From positions 4,780,001-4,844,000 of the forward strand of contig NZ_CP047242.1 in the NCBI RefSeq assembly GCF_009856605.1: a stretch of DNA of 64,000 nt, in the 5' to 3' direction. The translations under genes were made by a program, and so were the position numbers. Each line of letters starts with the position of its first letter. The stretch's first letter is position 1. This document shows positions 55,162-64,000 of this stretch, piece after piece. The DNA comes from Trichormus variabilis 0441 (GTDB lineage: Bacteria; Cyanobacteriota; Cyanobacteriia; Cyanobacteriales; Nostocaceae). Below the pieces are notes generated by a model that was given only the letters and a program-made list of their open reading frames with translations, was not told the origin of the DNA and did not search any database.

Positions 55162-57240
55162 CTACCGCCAATCCTCCCAATTTTGATTGAAGATGGAAGT
55201 ATCAGGGAAAGCTGTGGGATTACCATTTTTTTCTAATAGCCGCTTCAGGGCTTGCAATTGGGGTTCTGATTTGGGTAAATCGTCTACTAATTGGTAAGGT
55301 GCAACTTCATTTTTTAAGGAGAAAGCGGCTACAGTTCCCGCCGCCGCACCAGCAGACCACTCAAAGGAATGCACTCGATAAGCTGCGGCTGCAATGTGGC
55401 TAGTGGCAATACTTTTACCCCCGACTATCAAATTATCAATTTTTTGGGGAATCATTGCCCGTAAGGCAATTTGGAAGGGATAGGCTTGTCCTGCACCCCG
55501 TCGTTCCCCAGGACGTTCTCTATTTCCGGGTGTTTCTGGTGGGCTTTTCTCCATACAAGGGTGGAAGTCGATGGCGTAGTGACCAATGCCTACAGCATCA
55601 GGGAAAATGGTGGAACGAGTCCGCCGCATCGCTTTATCTGGGGAAACCTGACCAGAAATCACTGAAGTCGCCTCTAAACCTGCTAATGTCGCTCTCAACT
55701 GACGATACATATCGGCTGGCAAGGTTTTGCGGTAGTATTCATCATTATAATTACGGCGAGAAATATCGACTTCCCAAATAGTAAAACCTGTAGGTTGTCC
55801 CCAACTGGGACGGCCGATGATGCGCCTTCCTTCCCGCATATAAGGATATTTCGATAAGCCATGTGCTGTCCCCATTGGGGAGTTTAACCCAGCTAAAAAG
55901 CGGTTATTAGTTTGGGGACGCTTCACACCTTCCCCTAATTGGGAATCTGTGGTTCCCGCTACTAACCAGTAATAGTAAGAAAAGGCTTTTTCTTCGGCTT
56001 TGCGGAGGCTTTCGGTTCGTAGTCCCCCCATCCAACCACCTGGTTTTAACTGCCCTGTTCCTTGTAGCTGTTGCCTGGTGTAAACTAAGTTATCTTTGGC
56101 CGTACCGGGGCGATAGTCGTTACCCCAAGTCCAGTTCTGCATAGAGATATCCCCTGGTGTGGGGGCAGAAAATCTCACACCGTTGAAATTGACAGGTTCT
56201 CCCTTCGTCGGACTCCAAATGCGGCGATAGGTAAAAACTAAGCCAAAATCTGCTAGTCTCGGTAACTCGTAGCTGAAATAGGGCGAATATTGTAAATAAT
56301 ATGGGGGCATTTTCTGGGGTTGTGCTTCCTTGGTAGCCTCCATTGCAAAGGTGTAAGTAAAGCCTTGGGTACAATAGGGGTCATTTTTGGCACTAGAGGA
56401 AGAAGGTTCCAGAAAAGAACGAGCATCAATACCTAAGCGGTAAGGGACATCAGCTAGGGCGATAATTTCTCCGGTTTCGCTAGCATCTACGATGTACCAC
56501 TTGGGACTATTTCCTTTAGTTTGTTGGGGAACTAGGCGAATAATACTTTTGGTCAACCGGGATGAGTTGCTATAACGATAAGCATCATCAATGGTTTGTG
56601 ATAGGGTAAAGGTGTTGAGGGGTGGTGCGCCTTTAACTGGTTGATGTTGAATAGCGATCGCACTATTAATTAATTTACCCTGAGAAATTTCTAAATCCTT
56701 AATTACTGTGTTGGGGAACCATTCCAACTTACCCTTACCCCGCCTTTCTGCATCTTTGAGCAATTCCACCATCACTGTATGGGCATCACGGGGCAGAAAA
56801 CAGGAATCGCTTACCCAGCAGTCTCCAGGATTGAGCTTACCGTATTTTTTCTCAATGCGATTACGCAATTCCAAATAGCCGCGAGAATAGAATTGACGTT
56901 GGCTTTGCGTGGGTCTTTCATCTAAAGCCGAAGTTCCTTGAGAGGAAATTTGTCCACCCAACCAATCAGTAATTTCTGTTAGGCAAACCCTTCTACCCGC
57001 CAATAAACCTTCGTAAGCTGTAGCAACCCCAGAAAGTCCGCCACCCACCACCAAAATGTCACAATTGACCGTTTTATCTGGGGTTCTTGGTGGTGCGGCG
57101 ACAATTGCAGAATTAGGTATCAGGTAGCCAGAGATTAAGCTGAGACTGATGAGTGATGTCTGGAGACAGGCTACTTTATGTCTGCGCTTCATGATGTGAG
57201 AACTCTTTCTACTCTTGTGCGAACTTGTAGACGTTACCAT
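55162..57240 (-). CDS. Exported FAD-dependent oxidoreductase
   Basis: 692 residues. After a basic start and a hydrophobic segment (about 28-50, ending AIVAAPP) comes the dinucleotide-binding motif CDILVVGGGLSGVATA (60-75). The family WLGGQISSQGTSALDE segment and, near the C-terminus, NLIVGGKSIATSHIAAAAYR follow. This is the FAD-dependent oxidoreductase family related to PF12831; substrates are generally unknown. The signal peptide suggests periplasmic or thylakoid-lumen location, odd for a flavoprotein unless exported folded. An alternative start at 57192 (MKRRHK) gives a more compact signal peptide. It is monocistronic. Confidence 0.82.
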   Translation of the reverse strand: MVTSTSSHKSRKSSHIMKRRHKVACLQTSLISLSLISGYLIPNSAIVAAPPRTPDKTVNCDILVVGGGLSGVATAYEGLLAGRRVCLTEITDWLGGQISSQGTSALDERPTQSQRQFYSRGYLELRNRIEKKYGKLNPGDCWVSDSCFLPRDAHTVMVELLKDAERRGKGKLEWFPNTVIKDLEISQGKLINSAIAIQHQPVKGAPPLNTFTLSQTIDDAYRYSNSSRLTKSIIRLVPQQTKGNSPKWYIVDASETGEIIALADVPYRLGIDARSFLEPSSSSAKNDPYCTQGFTYTFAMEATKEAQPQKMPPYYLQYSPYFSYELPRLADFGLVFTYRRIWSPTKGEPVNFNGVRFSAPTPGDISMQNWTWGNDYRPGTAKDNLVYTRQQLQGTGQLKPGGWMGGLRTESLRKAEEKAFSYYYWLVAGTTDSQLGEGVKRPQTNNRFLAGLNSPMGTAHGLSKYPYMREGRRIIGRPSWGQPTGFTIWEVDISRRNYNDEYYRKTLPADMYRQLRATLAGLEATSVISGQVSPDKAMRRTRSTIFPDAVGIGHYAIDFHPCMEKSPPETPGNRERPGERRGAGQAYPFQIALRAMIPQKIDNLIVGGKSIATSHIAAAAYRVHSFEWSAGAAAGTVAAFSLKNEVAPYQLVDDLPKSEPQLQALKRLLEKNGNPTAFPDTSIFNQNWEDWR

Positions 57241-57340
57241 CTTCTAAAGGTTCTCTACAAGAAGGGAGTAGGGGTGCGGGAAGGCAGGGGGTACAAGGGA
57301 GAGAAAATTAACAACTGTACAGACGCGGTTAAGCGCGTCT

Positions 57341-57517
57341 CTAATGACCAATGACTAATGCAGATTTCGATACTTTCTCTGGTTCGTTTTTTGAGAGCAA
57401 AGCAGCAAAATCGTAAATTGTAACTTTTAGCAATGTTTCTATTTCAGGACTTAATACTAGTTCTACTTGCAGTTGTGGTCTACCTAGACCGATCGCTTCT
57501 GTAATATATTGTTCCAT
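57341..57517 (-). CDS. Possible 58-residue hypothetical protein
   Basis: ATG 57517 opens a 58-codon frame: MEQYITEAIGLGRPQLQVEL, then LSPEIETLLKVTIYDFAALL. It is acidic and helical and protein-like in composition. The last few codons (ALVIGH and the stop) are supplied by an AATGACCAATGAC short repeat, so the original C-terminus may have been overwritten. The ribosome-binding site is weak. I do not recognise it. Confidence 0.4.
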   Translation of the reverse strand: MEQYITEAIGLGRPQLQVELVLSPEIETLLKVTIYDFAALLSKNEPEKVSKSALVIGH

Positions 57518-57948
57518 ATGTATTAATAATGTCTATAAGTGCAACTACCCCAGAATTTTTCACAGATGCACAAGGGGAATTAAGTAGAACAGGGTAAATA
57601 ATTAAATGTTTGTAGTGAGAACTAAAGTTCTCAAACCAGGATTAAAGTCCTGAACACGAACTGAAGCCTAGTATTTTTACATCACTTAACATAGGTTGCT
57701 TTTTTCAAGTCGTTCTACTTACTCATGCGATCGCTCTCACTTTAGTAAAATAAAATACTGATGTCAACGAGTACCCATAATTTTTTTCCAAGCACCTTCT
57801 AAAATCTACTTGACCAAAGAAAAACAGGATACAAGCCCCTCTCATACTAAGTTCCGATGCCTGCGGCATAGCGTTGCTTAACACGTAGGGTCTCGTAGAG
57901 AAGCGACGTGAAAACTGGCTCTCAACCTTCACTTTTGACCAATACAAT
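57518..57948. other. Intergenic with a decayed repeat, no gene seen
   Basis: Contains GAACTAAAGTTCTCAAACCA-type inverted repeat words (57620-57665) and a GCCTGCGGCATAGC / GTAGAGAAGC repeat near 57855-57905, both common dispersed cyanobacterial repeats. The 74-codon minus-strand frame over 57723-57947 runs through this repeat and is not credible as a gene. Confidence 0.5.
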
Positions 57949-60900
57949 CTACACGGGTATTTCTATGATAAATTCCGTACCTTCTCCTAAAGCCGAGTTA
58001 CATTTCAACTGGCCACCGTGGCTTTCCACAACAATTTGTTTAGCTATAGCCAACCCTAAACCTGTACCTTTACCTACACCTTTGGTAGTAAATAAATGGT
58101 CAAATATTTTGTGTTTAACTTCTTCGCTCATACCTTTACCATTATCAGCAATGGAGATTTTCACAGATTTATCTGCTATTGATGTAGTAATTGTGATCTG
58201 GTTAGGATGAGATTTAATCTCCTCAAAATTCCGTCCGTGATTCGATTCATCTAATGCGTCAATTGCATTAACTAAAATATTCATAAATACCTGATTTAAT
58301 TGCCCAGGAAAACATTCTAATTGTGGTAAATTCCCGTAGTTAGTTATTACCTCGATTGCGGGACGTTGTTCGTTAGATTTGAGACGATGTTTGAGAATTA
58401 AGATTGTGCTGTCAATACCTTCGTGAAGATTAAATGGTACTTTGTAGTCTCTATCAGCACGGGAGAAAGTGCGTAGGGAAGTGCTAATATTTTTTAACCT
58501 ATCACAAGCTATTGTCATAGAATCCAGCATTTTTGGCAGGTCTTCTATGGTGTATTCCAAATCAATTTCCGACTCGTGATCGAGAATTTCTTCGGTTTTA
58601 TCGGGTAAAGTTTCTTGATAGATTTTCAAATGTTCGAGAATATCGGCAAAGGTAGGTTTAGCTTGCTTGAGACTGGCAGCAATAAAGCCCAAAGGATTAT
58701 TCATTTCGTGGGCGACACCAGCCACCAAGTTACCCAAGGCGGACATTTTCTCACTTTGAATGATTTGTAATTGGGCTTGTTGCAAATCCAGTTCAGCTTG
58801 TTTGAGATCGCTAATTTCAATCAAAATGCCATCCCATACAATTTCACCATCCTCACCACGTTCTGGCTGGGATGCAGCCTTTACCCACTTGATATTTCCA
58901 TTAGGTGTAATAATGCGCCATTCATGCTGAAAAGGGGTGAGATTTTTCGCTGACTCGACAACTATTTGAAACGCCTTTGCTCGGTCGTCAGGATGTTCAA
59001 AATCGCGCAAGCTGTATTTCCCTGACATGAAATCTTCTGCTGCTATTTCATAAAGTGTTTGACACCCAGAACTAACGTAAGGTATAGAAGCTGAACCATC
59101 AGCCTTAATCCGGATCTGATAAATTATTCCAGGAACATTATTTGCCAGTTTTTGAAAGCGGGCTTCACTGAGCCGTAATTTTTCCAGCGATCGCTCTAAC
59201 TGTTGGGCATTTTCCTGAGAACGTTGATAAAGTTGGGCATTTTCTAGAGAAATGGCAACTTGTGTGCAAAGTAAATTCAATAGTTGCACGCGATCGCTCG
59301 TAAATGCCCCTCTCACTAAATTATTTTCTAGATATAAAATCCCCAGCAATTTACCTTGATACAAAATCGGGCTGCACAAAATACTCAAAGGCTTTTGACG
59401 GATGATGTATGGGTCATTGGCTAAGGTGGTATCTGCGGTTGCATCCAACAAAACAACAGTGTGTTGACTATGCTTGACTTTGTAAATGAGTTTGTGAGGA
59501 ATTTCCAGGCTGTCTTCAACGGGAAGACTTGGTAACATAATTGGCTTATAACCCTGGGTAATTGAACCTTGAATTAATAAATGATTGTCTTGCAACAGCA
59601 TTAACACACATTTATCAGCCCCAGCATTTTCGATGATGATTCTCAGTAAAGACGAAAGCAGTTTTTCTAGTTCGATTTCTCCAGAGATCGCTTGAGATGC
59701 TTTGAGAATTGCTGTTAAATCTAGGGTATCTGAGACATTACTGCTACTGCTAGAGACTGAAGAACTACTTTTTGTGACAGTCCCCACGGTGAAGATAGTT
59801 TCGTTGGTGGAAAGGGTCGAACGGCTTTGCTGTAATATGGGGGCAAGTAACTGCGGATAGCGTCTTTCTAAATCGGCGACTTTCGCTTTTGCTCCCCATT
59901 TAGCATAACAATAATAGGCTTCTTGCAAATACCAAATGGCAGCTTTTTCTCTACCCCAATCCAGGTAAAATTTTGCTGCTAATTCGTTGGCTAAACCTTC
60001 TTCTTGGATATAGCCATTTGCTTTAGCGCCAGCAATAGCGCGATCGTACCTGTCTCCCGCTTCATAGTAATATCCTAAAACCCGTTGTTTTTCTGCCTCA
60101 ACTAAATACCATTTATGTAAATGATTCATAGGGGCATTTTGTGCAGAATGATGCAGACGAGTTTGATGGGTTGCGATTTGGGCGAGGATTTCAGCCTGCT
60201 CTGGCTTTGACTGTGTGCGGAAGATAGCGAGATATGTCAGGGCTGCGTAAAAGTGAAAAATCGGAACACAAATTAATCCCGATACTGCCATTAAATACAG
60301 CTTGATTTGTTTAATGTAGCTTATTGCAGGCGAGTAATTTCCCCATAAGTAAGCTAGCATCAGTTTGGCTATGTAAGCCGTAGAGATAGCCGTCAGTTCA
60401 CGATCCTGAAAATGCTTAGGAAACATCTGTGTTTCATCATAAGCACTACCAATTAAGCAATCTGGTTGATTGACAGGTTCCCGCAAATTTTTGACTGTCT
60501 GCCAAGTTAGGTTTAAATAAACTTGCGGAGAAAATTGTTTAACCTGAGCCAAGGCGGCGCTGTAAGTTGCTAACTCAGATTCGCAAATATCTAATTCCAC
60601 CCCACTAAATAATCTTACCTGGCTATAACCCACAATGCTGTAGCCAGCACGGAGAAAATCACCAGTATCCATACCAATCCTATAGCTATCTTTCAGTGTT
60701 AATTTTGTTGCCTGCAAAGTTTCCCGATGATGCTGAATAAAATCCCCAAACAGATGTAGAGTCATGGATTTATACTCTGGTAAATTGAAACGCTCCAGCA
60801 ATGAGAGGGCTAATTTACCAAAACTGTAGCCTGTTTCCACTTCTTGCAAAACAGCACACATCACCAGTCCATGAATTGCATACCCCACCGTCGATGTTGG

Positions 60901-63753
60901 TGTATTTCCGAACTGGAGTGACAAACTCACCATCTTTGCGCTCAGAATAGGTAATAAACCTGGTATTCCCACGAAAATGGGTGAAAATAACCTTCCTAAT
61001 AGTTGCATTGCTGCCACTGATGTAGGATCGGTCATGACTGGTAGATCAACTAGTTCCCCAATCTGTCTGCTCTGGAGTTGATTCGTAATAGCTTGTAGAA
61101 CCTTGGCAATTTCAGCTTCATCGGGTTCACGAGGAAATTCTACTCCTAATTGGGAAAGTGCATCTGTTCCTATGGCAATCGCCTCTAACATCTGGCTCTG
61201 GGTTGTTTGTGCCGCGATTTGAATTGTGTAAATTTTCACTTTGTCTAAAATTGTCTGAGCGGATCGCAACACCATTGCTGCTATCTTTTCCATCTCCTCA
61301 AAGTCACCATTGAGATAGGCAACTTCAACAGCCGCAATATGGAGGTTGAGAGCTAATTCATACTGAGTTTGCCAGCAGTTTGTTTGTAGCAACTCAATGC
61401 CTAGTTGTAAATACTCCGTTGCGGCGGCATAAGCTGTGGAATTTCTCGCTTTAACTCCCGCTTGTAAGTTGAGTTTAGCTAATGCTTCCCGTTCACTTAG
61501 TTGAGTAATTAGCTCTTGTCCTCGGTTCAAGTGTCCGACAATATCAAATAGTTTTTCCTCTTGCTCTATTTGAGATAAATTTTGCCGTAGTAATTCTCCA
61601 ATTTTTAGATGAGTTACTGCTTTTTGATTATTAGGGATGAGAGAATAAGCTGCTTGTTGGACTCGGTCGTGTAAGAATTTATAAGTGAATACTCTTTTGC
61701 CATTATCATTAGTTATGCGTTGATGATCTAATAATGTATCTTGTTGATAAAACTTATAAATATTACTAGTTGGTAGGATCAAACCTTCCTGTAATGCTTG
61801 CCACAAATCAGTAGCAATTTCTACCTCCGTCTGACCGGAAACAATTGCTAAAATTGATAAATCAAAATAGTTACCAATACAAGCAGCTAATTTCAGCACA
61901 TCTTGAGTTGATGCAGATAATCTCTGTAATTGAAATACCATAAATTCAACTACATCTGAAGTAAGTGATTGCTGGTTGATTGCCGTAATATCACATTGCC
62001 AATATCCCTCAAAGAAGTTGAATTGAATCAGATTTTCCTGATGTAATGCTTTGAGAAACTGTGTACTAAAAAATGGATTACCTTGAGTTTTTTGATATAC
62101 CAGTTGTGAAAGATTCCAGGCTAAAGCTTCTGTACATTTGAGTGTGTCAGCCACTAATTGATTGATGCGTATTTGACTCAGTGGTGTTAAGGTAATTGTA
62201 TTAATTATTGATGGTAATTTTTTAATTTCACCCAAGGTAAACATTAATGGATGTGATGGGCTGACTTCGTTATCACGATATGCACCTATTAATAGTAGAT
62301 ATTCTGTATCAGCAATTAAGATTTGCATTAAGTTTAATGATGCCAAATCCGCCCATTGTAAATCATCTAAAAATATTACTAATGGATGCTCTTTACTAGT
62401 AAAAACGTGAGTGAACTTCTGGAATAATAAATTAAAGCGATTTTGGGCTGCGCTACCTGATAAGTCTTTTGTGGGTGGTTGTTGACCAATAATGAGTTCT
62501 AGTTCGGGAATAACGTCAATAATTACCTGTCCATTTTCACCCAATGCCTCTAAAATCTGAACTTTCCATTGCTGAATTTGGCTATTGCTTTCTGTTAATA
62601 ATTTACCTATTAAATTACGAAACGCTTGGACAAAGGCCGAGAAGGGAATATTGCGTTGAAATTGCTCAAATTTACCTTTAATAAAATAACCACGTTGTCT
62701 AACAATCGGTTTATGCACTTCATTGACAACTGCCGTTTTACCAATTCCTGAAAAGCCAGCCACCAGCATCATTTCTGTTGCACCAAGACTGACTCTATCA
62801 AAGGCTTGTAGCAACATTTCTATTTGGGCTTCTCTACCATAAAGTTTATCAGGAATGATGAAGCGATCGCACACATCCCTCTGGGCAATTTTAAAACTCT
62901 CAATTTTGCCAGTTGCTTGGAGTTGAGACAAACAATTTTCTAAATCATATTTTAATCCCAATGCACTTTGATAGCGGTCTTCGACATTTTTTGCCATCAA
63001 TTTGCTGACAATTGCTGATAATATTGGTGGGATTTGGGGATTAACTTCATGCGCTAATGGTGCTGTTTTGGCAATATGACAATGTACTACTTCCATCGGT
63101 TCATTAGCTGGAAAAGGTAACTCTCTTGTGAGTAATTCATAAAAAGTTACACCCAGAGAGTAGAAATCTGTCCGGTAATCAATTCCGCGATTCATTCTCC
63201 CGGTTTGTTCGGGAGATATATAAGCTAGTGTTCCTTCTAAAACATTGGGGTTAACCAAAGTTTGGGTTTCTCTTGGTAGTAAAGATGCAATACTAAAGTC
63301 GATTAATTTAACTTGCTTAGTTTCAGGGTTAATTAATATATTGCTGGGTTTAATATCTTTATGAATAATGCGCTCTTTGTAGAGTATATCTAAGGTGTTA
63401 CAGAGGGCGATCGCTATTTGTAAAAACTCATCAAGTGACGAAACATAATTCTTAAAAAAATAGTCCTTGAGGGAAATTCCCCCAAAGTCTTCCATTACCA
63501 AGATATAACCATTTTGGAACGATTCCAGGCTATAGGTTCGGATGATTCCAGGATAGTTAAGATTTTTAGCAATAGTATACTGGTTGCGGAATTGTACTAG
63601 TTCGCTAAAGCTGGGATAATGATTTTTCAACAGTTTGATAACTACGGGTTTGTTATCAGTTTCTTTTACAGATCGGTAGACAAAAGTTCTAGAACCATCA
63701 TAGAGTTGTTCATGAACTATATATCCAGGAATACTGACTTGAGTAGCAATCAT
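57949..63753 (-). CDS. Multidomain Ser/Thr kinase - ATPase - GAF - PAS - histidine kinase
   Basis: 1934 residues. The N-terminal Ser/Thr kinase (about 1-275) has Lys40, HKDIKPSN (131-138), DFS in place of DFG (152-154) and SPEQTGRMNRG. A PknK-like AAA/STAND ATPase follows (P-loop GFSGIGKT 333-340; Walker B VIFLDDLQWAD), then a long TPR-like helical region, a GAF domain (about 1395-1540), a PAS domain (about 1555-1665), a HisKA dimerisation domain with His about 1682 (VAGVAHEMNNPL) and a HATPase (N-box NILVNAIDAL; DNGKGM; GKGTGLGLAI). It is full length. No response regulator is adjacent, so the phosphotransfer partner is encoded elsewhere. Confidence 0.92.
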   Translation of the reverse strand: MIATQVSIPGYIVHEQLYDGSRTFVYRSVKETDNKPVVIKLLKNHYPSFSELVQFRNQYTIAKNLNYPGIIRTYSLESFQNGYILVMEDFGGISLKDYFFKNYVSSLDEFLQIAIALCNTLDILYKERIIHKDIKPSNILINPETKQVKLIDFSIASLLPRETQTLVNPNVLEGTLAYISPEQTGRMNRGIDYRTDFYSLGVTFYELLTRELPFPANEPMEVVHCHIAKTAPLAHEVNPQIPPILSAIVSKLMAKNVEDRYQSALGLKYDLENCLSQLQATGKIESFKIAQRDVCDRFIIPDKLYGREAQIEMLLQAFDRVSLGATEMMLVAGFSGIGKTAVVNEVHKPIVRQRGYFIKGKFEQFQRNIPFSAFVQAFRNLIGKLLTESNSQIQQWKVQILEALGENGQVIIDVIPELELIIGQQPPTKDLSGSAAQNRFNLLFQKFTHVFTSKEHPLVIFLDDLQWADLASLNLMQILIADTEYLLLIGAYRDNEVSPSHPLMFTLGEIKKLPSIINTITLTPLSQIRINQLVADTLKCTEALAWNLSQLVYQKTQGNPFFSTQFLKALHQENLIQFNFFEGYWQCDITAINQQSLTSDVVEFMVFQLQRLSASTQDVLKLAACIGNYFDLSILAIVSGQTEVEIATDLWQALQEGLILPTSNIYKFYQQDTLLDHQRITNDNGKRVFTYKFLHDRVQQAAYSLIPNNQKAVTHLKIGELLRQNLSQIEQEEKLFDIVGHLNRGQELITQLSEREALAKLNLQAGVKARNSTAYAAATEYLQLGIELLQTNCWQTQYELALNLHIAAVEVAYLNGDFEEMEKIAAMVLRSAQTILDKVKIYTIQIAAQTTQSQMLEAIAIGTDALSQLGVEFPREPDEAEIAKVLQAITNQLQSRQIGELVDLPVMTDPTSVAAMQLLGRLFSPIFVGIPGLLPILSAKMVSLSLQFGNTPTSTVGYAIHGLVMCAVLQEVETGYSFGKLALSLLERFNLPEYKSMTLHLFGDFIQHHRETLQATKLTLKDSYRIGMDTGDFLRAGYSIVGYSQVRLFSGVELDICESELATYSAALAQVKQFSPQVYLNLTWQTVKNLREPVNQPDCLIGSAYDETQMFPKHFQDRELTAISTAYIAKLMLAYLWGNYSPAISYIKQIKLYLMAVSGLICVPIFHFYAALTYLAIFRTQSKPEQAEILAQIATHQTRLHHSAQNAPMNHLHKWYLVEAEKQRVLGYYYEAGDRYDRAIAGAKANGYIQEEGLANELAAKFYLDWGREKAAIWYLQEAYYCYAKWGAKAKVADLERRYPQLLAPILQQSRSTLSTNETIFTVGTVTKSSSSVSSSSSNVSDTLDLTAILKASQAISGEIELEKLLSSLLRIIIENAGADKCVLMLLQDNHLLIQGSITQGYKPIMLPSLPVEDSLEIPHKLIYKVKHSQHTVVLLDATADTTLANDPYIIRQKPLSILCSPILYQGKLLGILYLENNLVRGAFTSDRVQLLNLLCTQVAISLENAQLYQRSQENAQQLERSLEKLRLSEARFQKLANNVPGIIYQIRIKADGSASIPYVSSGCQTLYEIAAEDFMSGKYSLRDFEHPDDRAKAFQIVVESAKNLTPFQHEWRIITPNGNIKWVKAASQPERGEDGEIVWDGILIEISDLKQAELDLQQAQLQIIQSEKMSALGNLVAGVAHEMNNPLGFIAASLKQAKPTFADILEHLKIYQETLPDKTEEILDHESEIDLEYTIEDLPKMLDSMTIACDRLKNISTSLRTFSRADRDYKVPFNLHEGIDSTILILKHRLKSNEQRPAIEVITNYGNLPQLECFPGQLNQVFMNILVNAIDALDESNHGRNFEEIKSHPNQITITTSIADKSVKISIADNGKGMSEEVKHKIFDHLFTTKGVGKGTGLGLAIAKQIVVESHGGQLKCNSALGEGTEFIIEIPV

Positions 63754-63860
63754 ACTGCGTCCAGGCTAGATAATTTCCTACTTAGTATTCCCAGATTGGC
63801 AAGTTAAATACCCGACAGCTTATCCATATTTAATTTTAAATGTGAATACTTGCTTGTGTT

Positions 63861-64000
63861 TTATTGAGAAAGTAAACCTGCATTCAATGCTTTCGTGATG
63901 CGATCGCTCGAAAATTGCAAGTGGGCTAACGTGTAAATATCCCCTTGTTTATCCCATTGTTTTAGTTGGGTGTCAATAGCGTTTTGCAATTGGCGTAATT
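63861..64000 (-). CDS. 3' end of an unidentified gene (cut by window edge)
   Basis: The minus strand is open from the window end down to a TAA at 63861, about 45 codons: LRQLQNAIDTQLKQWDKQGD, then IYTLAHLQFSS and ending ALNAGLLSQ. The composition is clearly protein-like and helical, so this should be the C-terminus of a gene that continues beyond 64000. It is too short to assign. It is co-oriented with, and upstream of, the large kinase gene, about 107 bp away. Confidence 0.6.
   Translation of the reverse strand, partial: LRQLQNAIDTQLKQWDKQGDIYTLAHLQFSSDRITKALNAGLLSQ

Noticed and set aside
57723..57947. 74-residue minus-strand ORF
   Set aside because: Crosses a known dispersed repeat (GCCTGCGGCATAGC) and has no domain, start signal or plausible composition.

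Overview
The window reads as chromosomal DNA of a filamentous, heterocyst-type cyanobacterium (Nostoc/Anabaena/Trichormus group). This rests on the very frequent HIP1 octamer GCGATCGC, the typical cyanobacterial dispersed repeats (AATTCAAA runs, GTGTAGGG-type tandem repeats, CCCTTCGGG/CTCCGCAGGAG elements), large Ser/Thr-kinase and WD40 signalling proteins, and a schizokinen-type siderophore locus. From memory, that locus resembles the schT region of Anabaena sp. PCC 7120. No database was consulted.

Region 1 (1-13.4 kb) is a surface/secretion neighbourhood: an exported DUF928 protein, an exported TPR-CHAT (caspase-like) protein, a remnant of an RTX/calcium-binding repeat protein, a membrane Ser/Thr kinase, and two tandem TPS-type exoproteins (filamentous haemagglutinin N-terminal domain) that are nearly identical at both ends. 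No TpsB outer-membrane partner is present. Region 2 (13.4-19 kb) is a decayed accessory zone. It has repeats, a gene remnant, a MarR/MFS pair beside a broken ABC-2 permease, a small conserved-looking hypothetical gene, a three-unit 62-bp tandem array in which every unit carries a hairpin with a TCCG loop, a 39-residue peptide gene and an unknown two-gene unit. Region 3 (19-33 kb) holds an NB-ARC/14xWD40 protein and housekeeping genes: bioF, a sucrose-phosphatase-like gene overlapping ruvA, a CNT nucleoside transporter, cobS, trhO, tRNA-Ala(TGC), a DUF938 methyltransferase and a PlsC-type acyltransferase.

Region 4 (33-53.4 kb) is the iron locus and the clearest functional unit. Reading on the minus strand the order is dat, ddc, an IucA/IucC synthetase, an N-acyltransferase, an N-hydroxylase, an MFS exporter, an IucA/IucC synthetase fused to a second GNAT domain, an alpha/beta hydrolase, a sucrase/ferredoxin-like protein, then fhuC-fhuD-fhuB. 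The TonB-dependent receptor (schT-like) is divergent. Dat and Ddc would make 1,3-diaminopropane, the hydroxylase and acyltransferase would make the hydroxamate arm, and the two synthetases would join two arms to citrate. The MFS protein would export the product, and receptor plus ABC transporter would bring back the ferric complex. The hydrolase and the predicted bis-Cys/bis-His [2Fe-2S] protein are candidates for intracellular iron release. A Fur-box-like sequence lies just upstream of dat.

Region 5 (53.4-64 kb) carries a small membrane protein, clpS with a DUF2103 gene directly behind it, an exported FAD-dependent oxidoreductase, a possible 58-residue ORF, a 1934-residue Ser/Thr kinase-ATPase-GAF-PAS-histidine kinase fusion, and the 3' end of an unidentified gene cut by the window edge.
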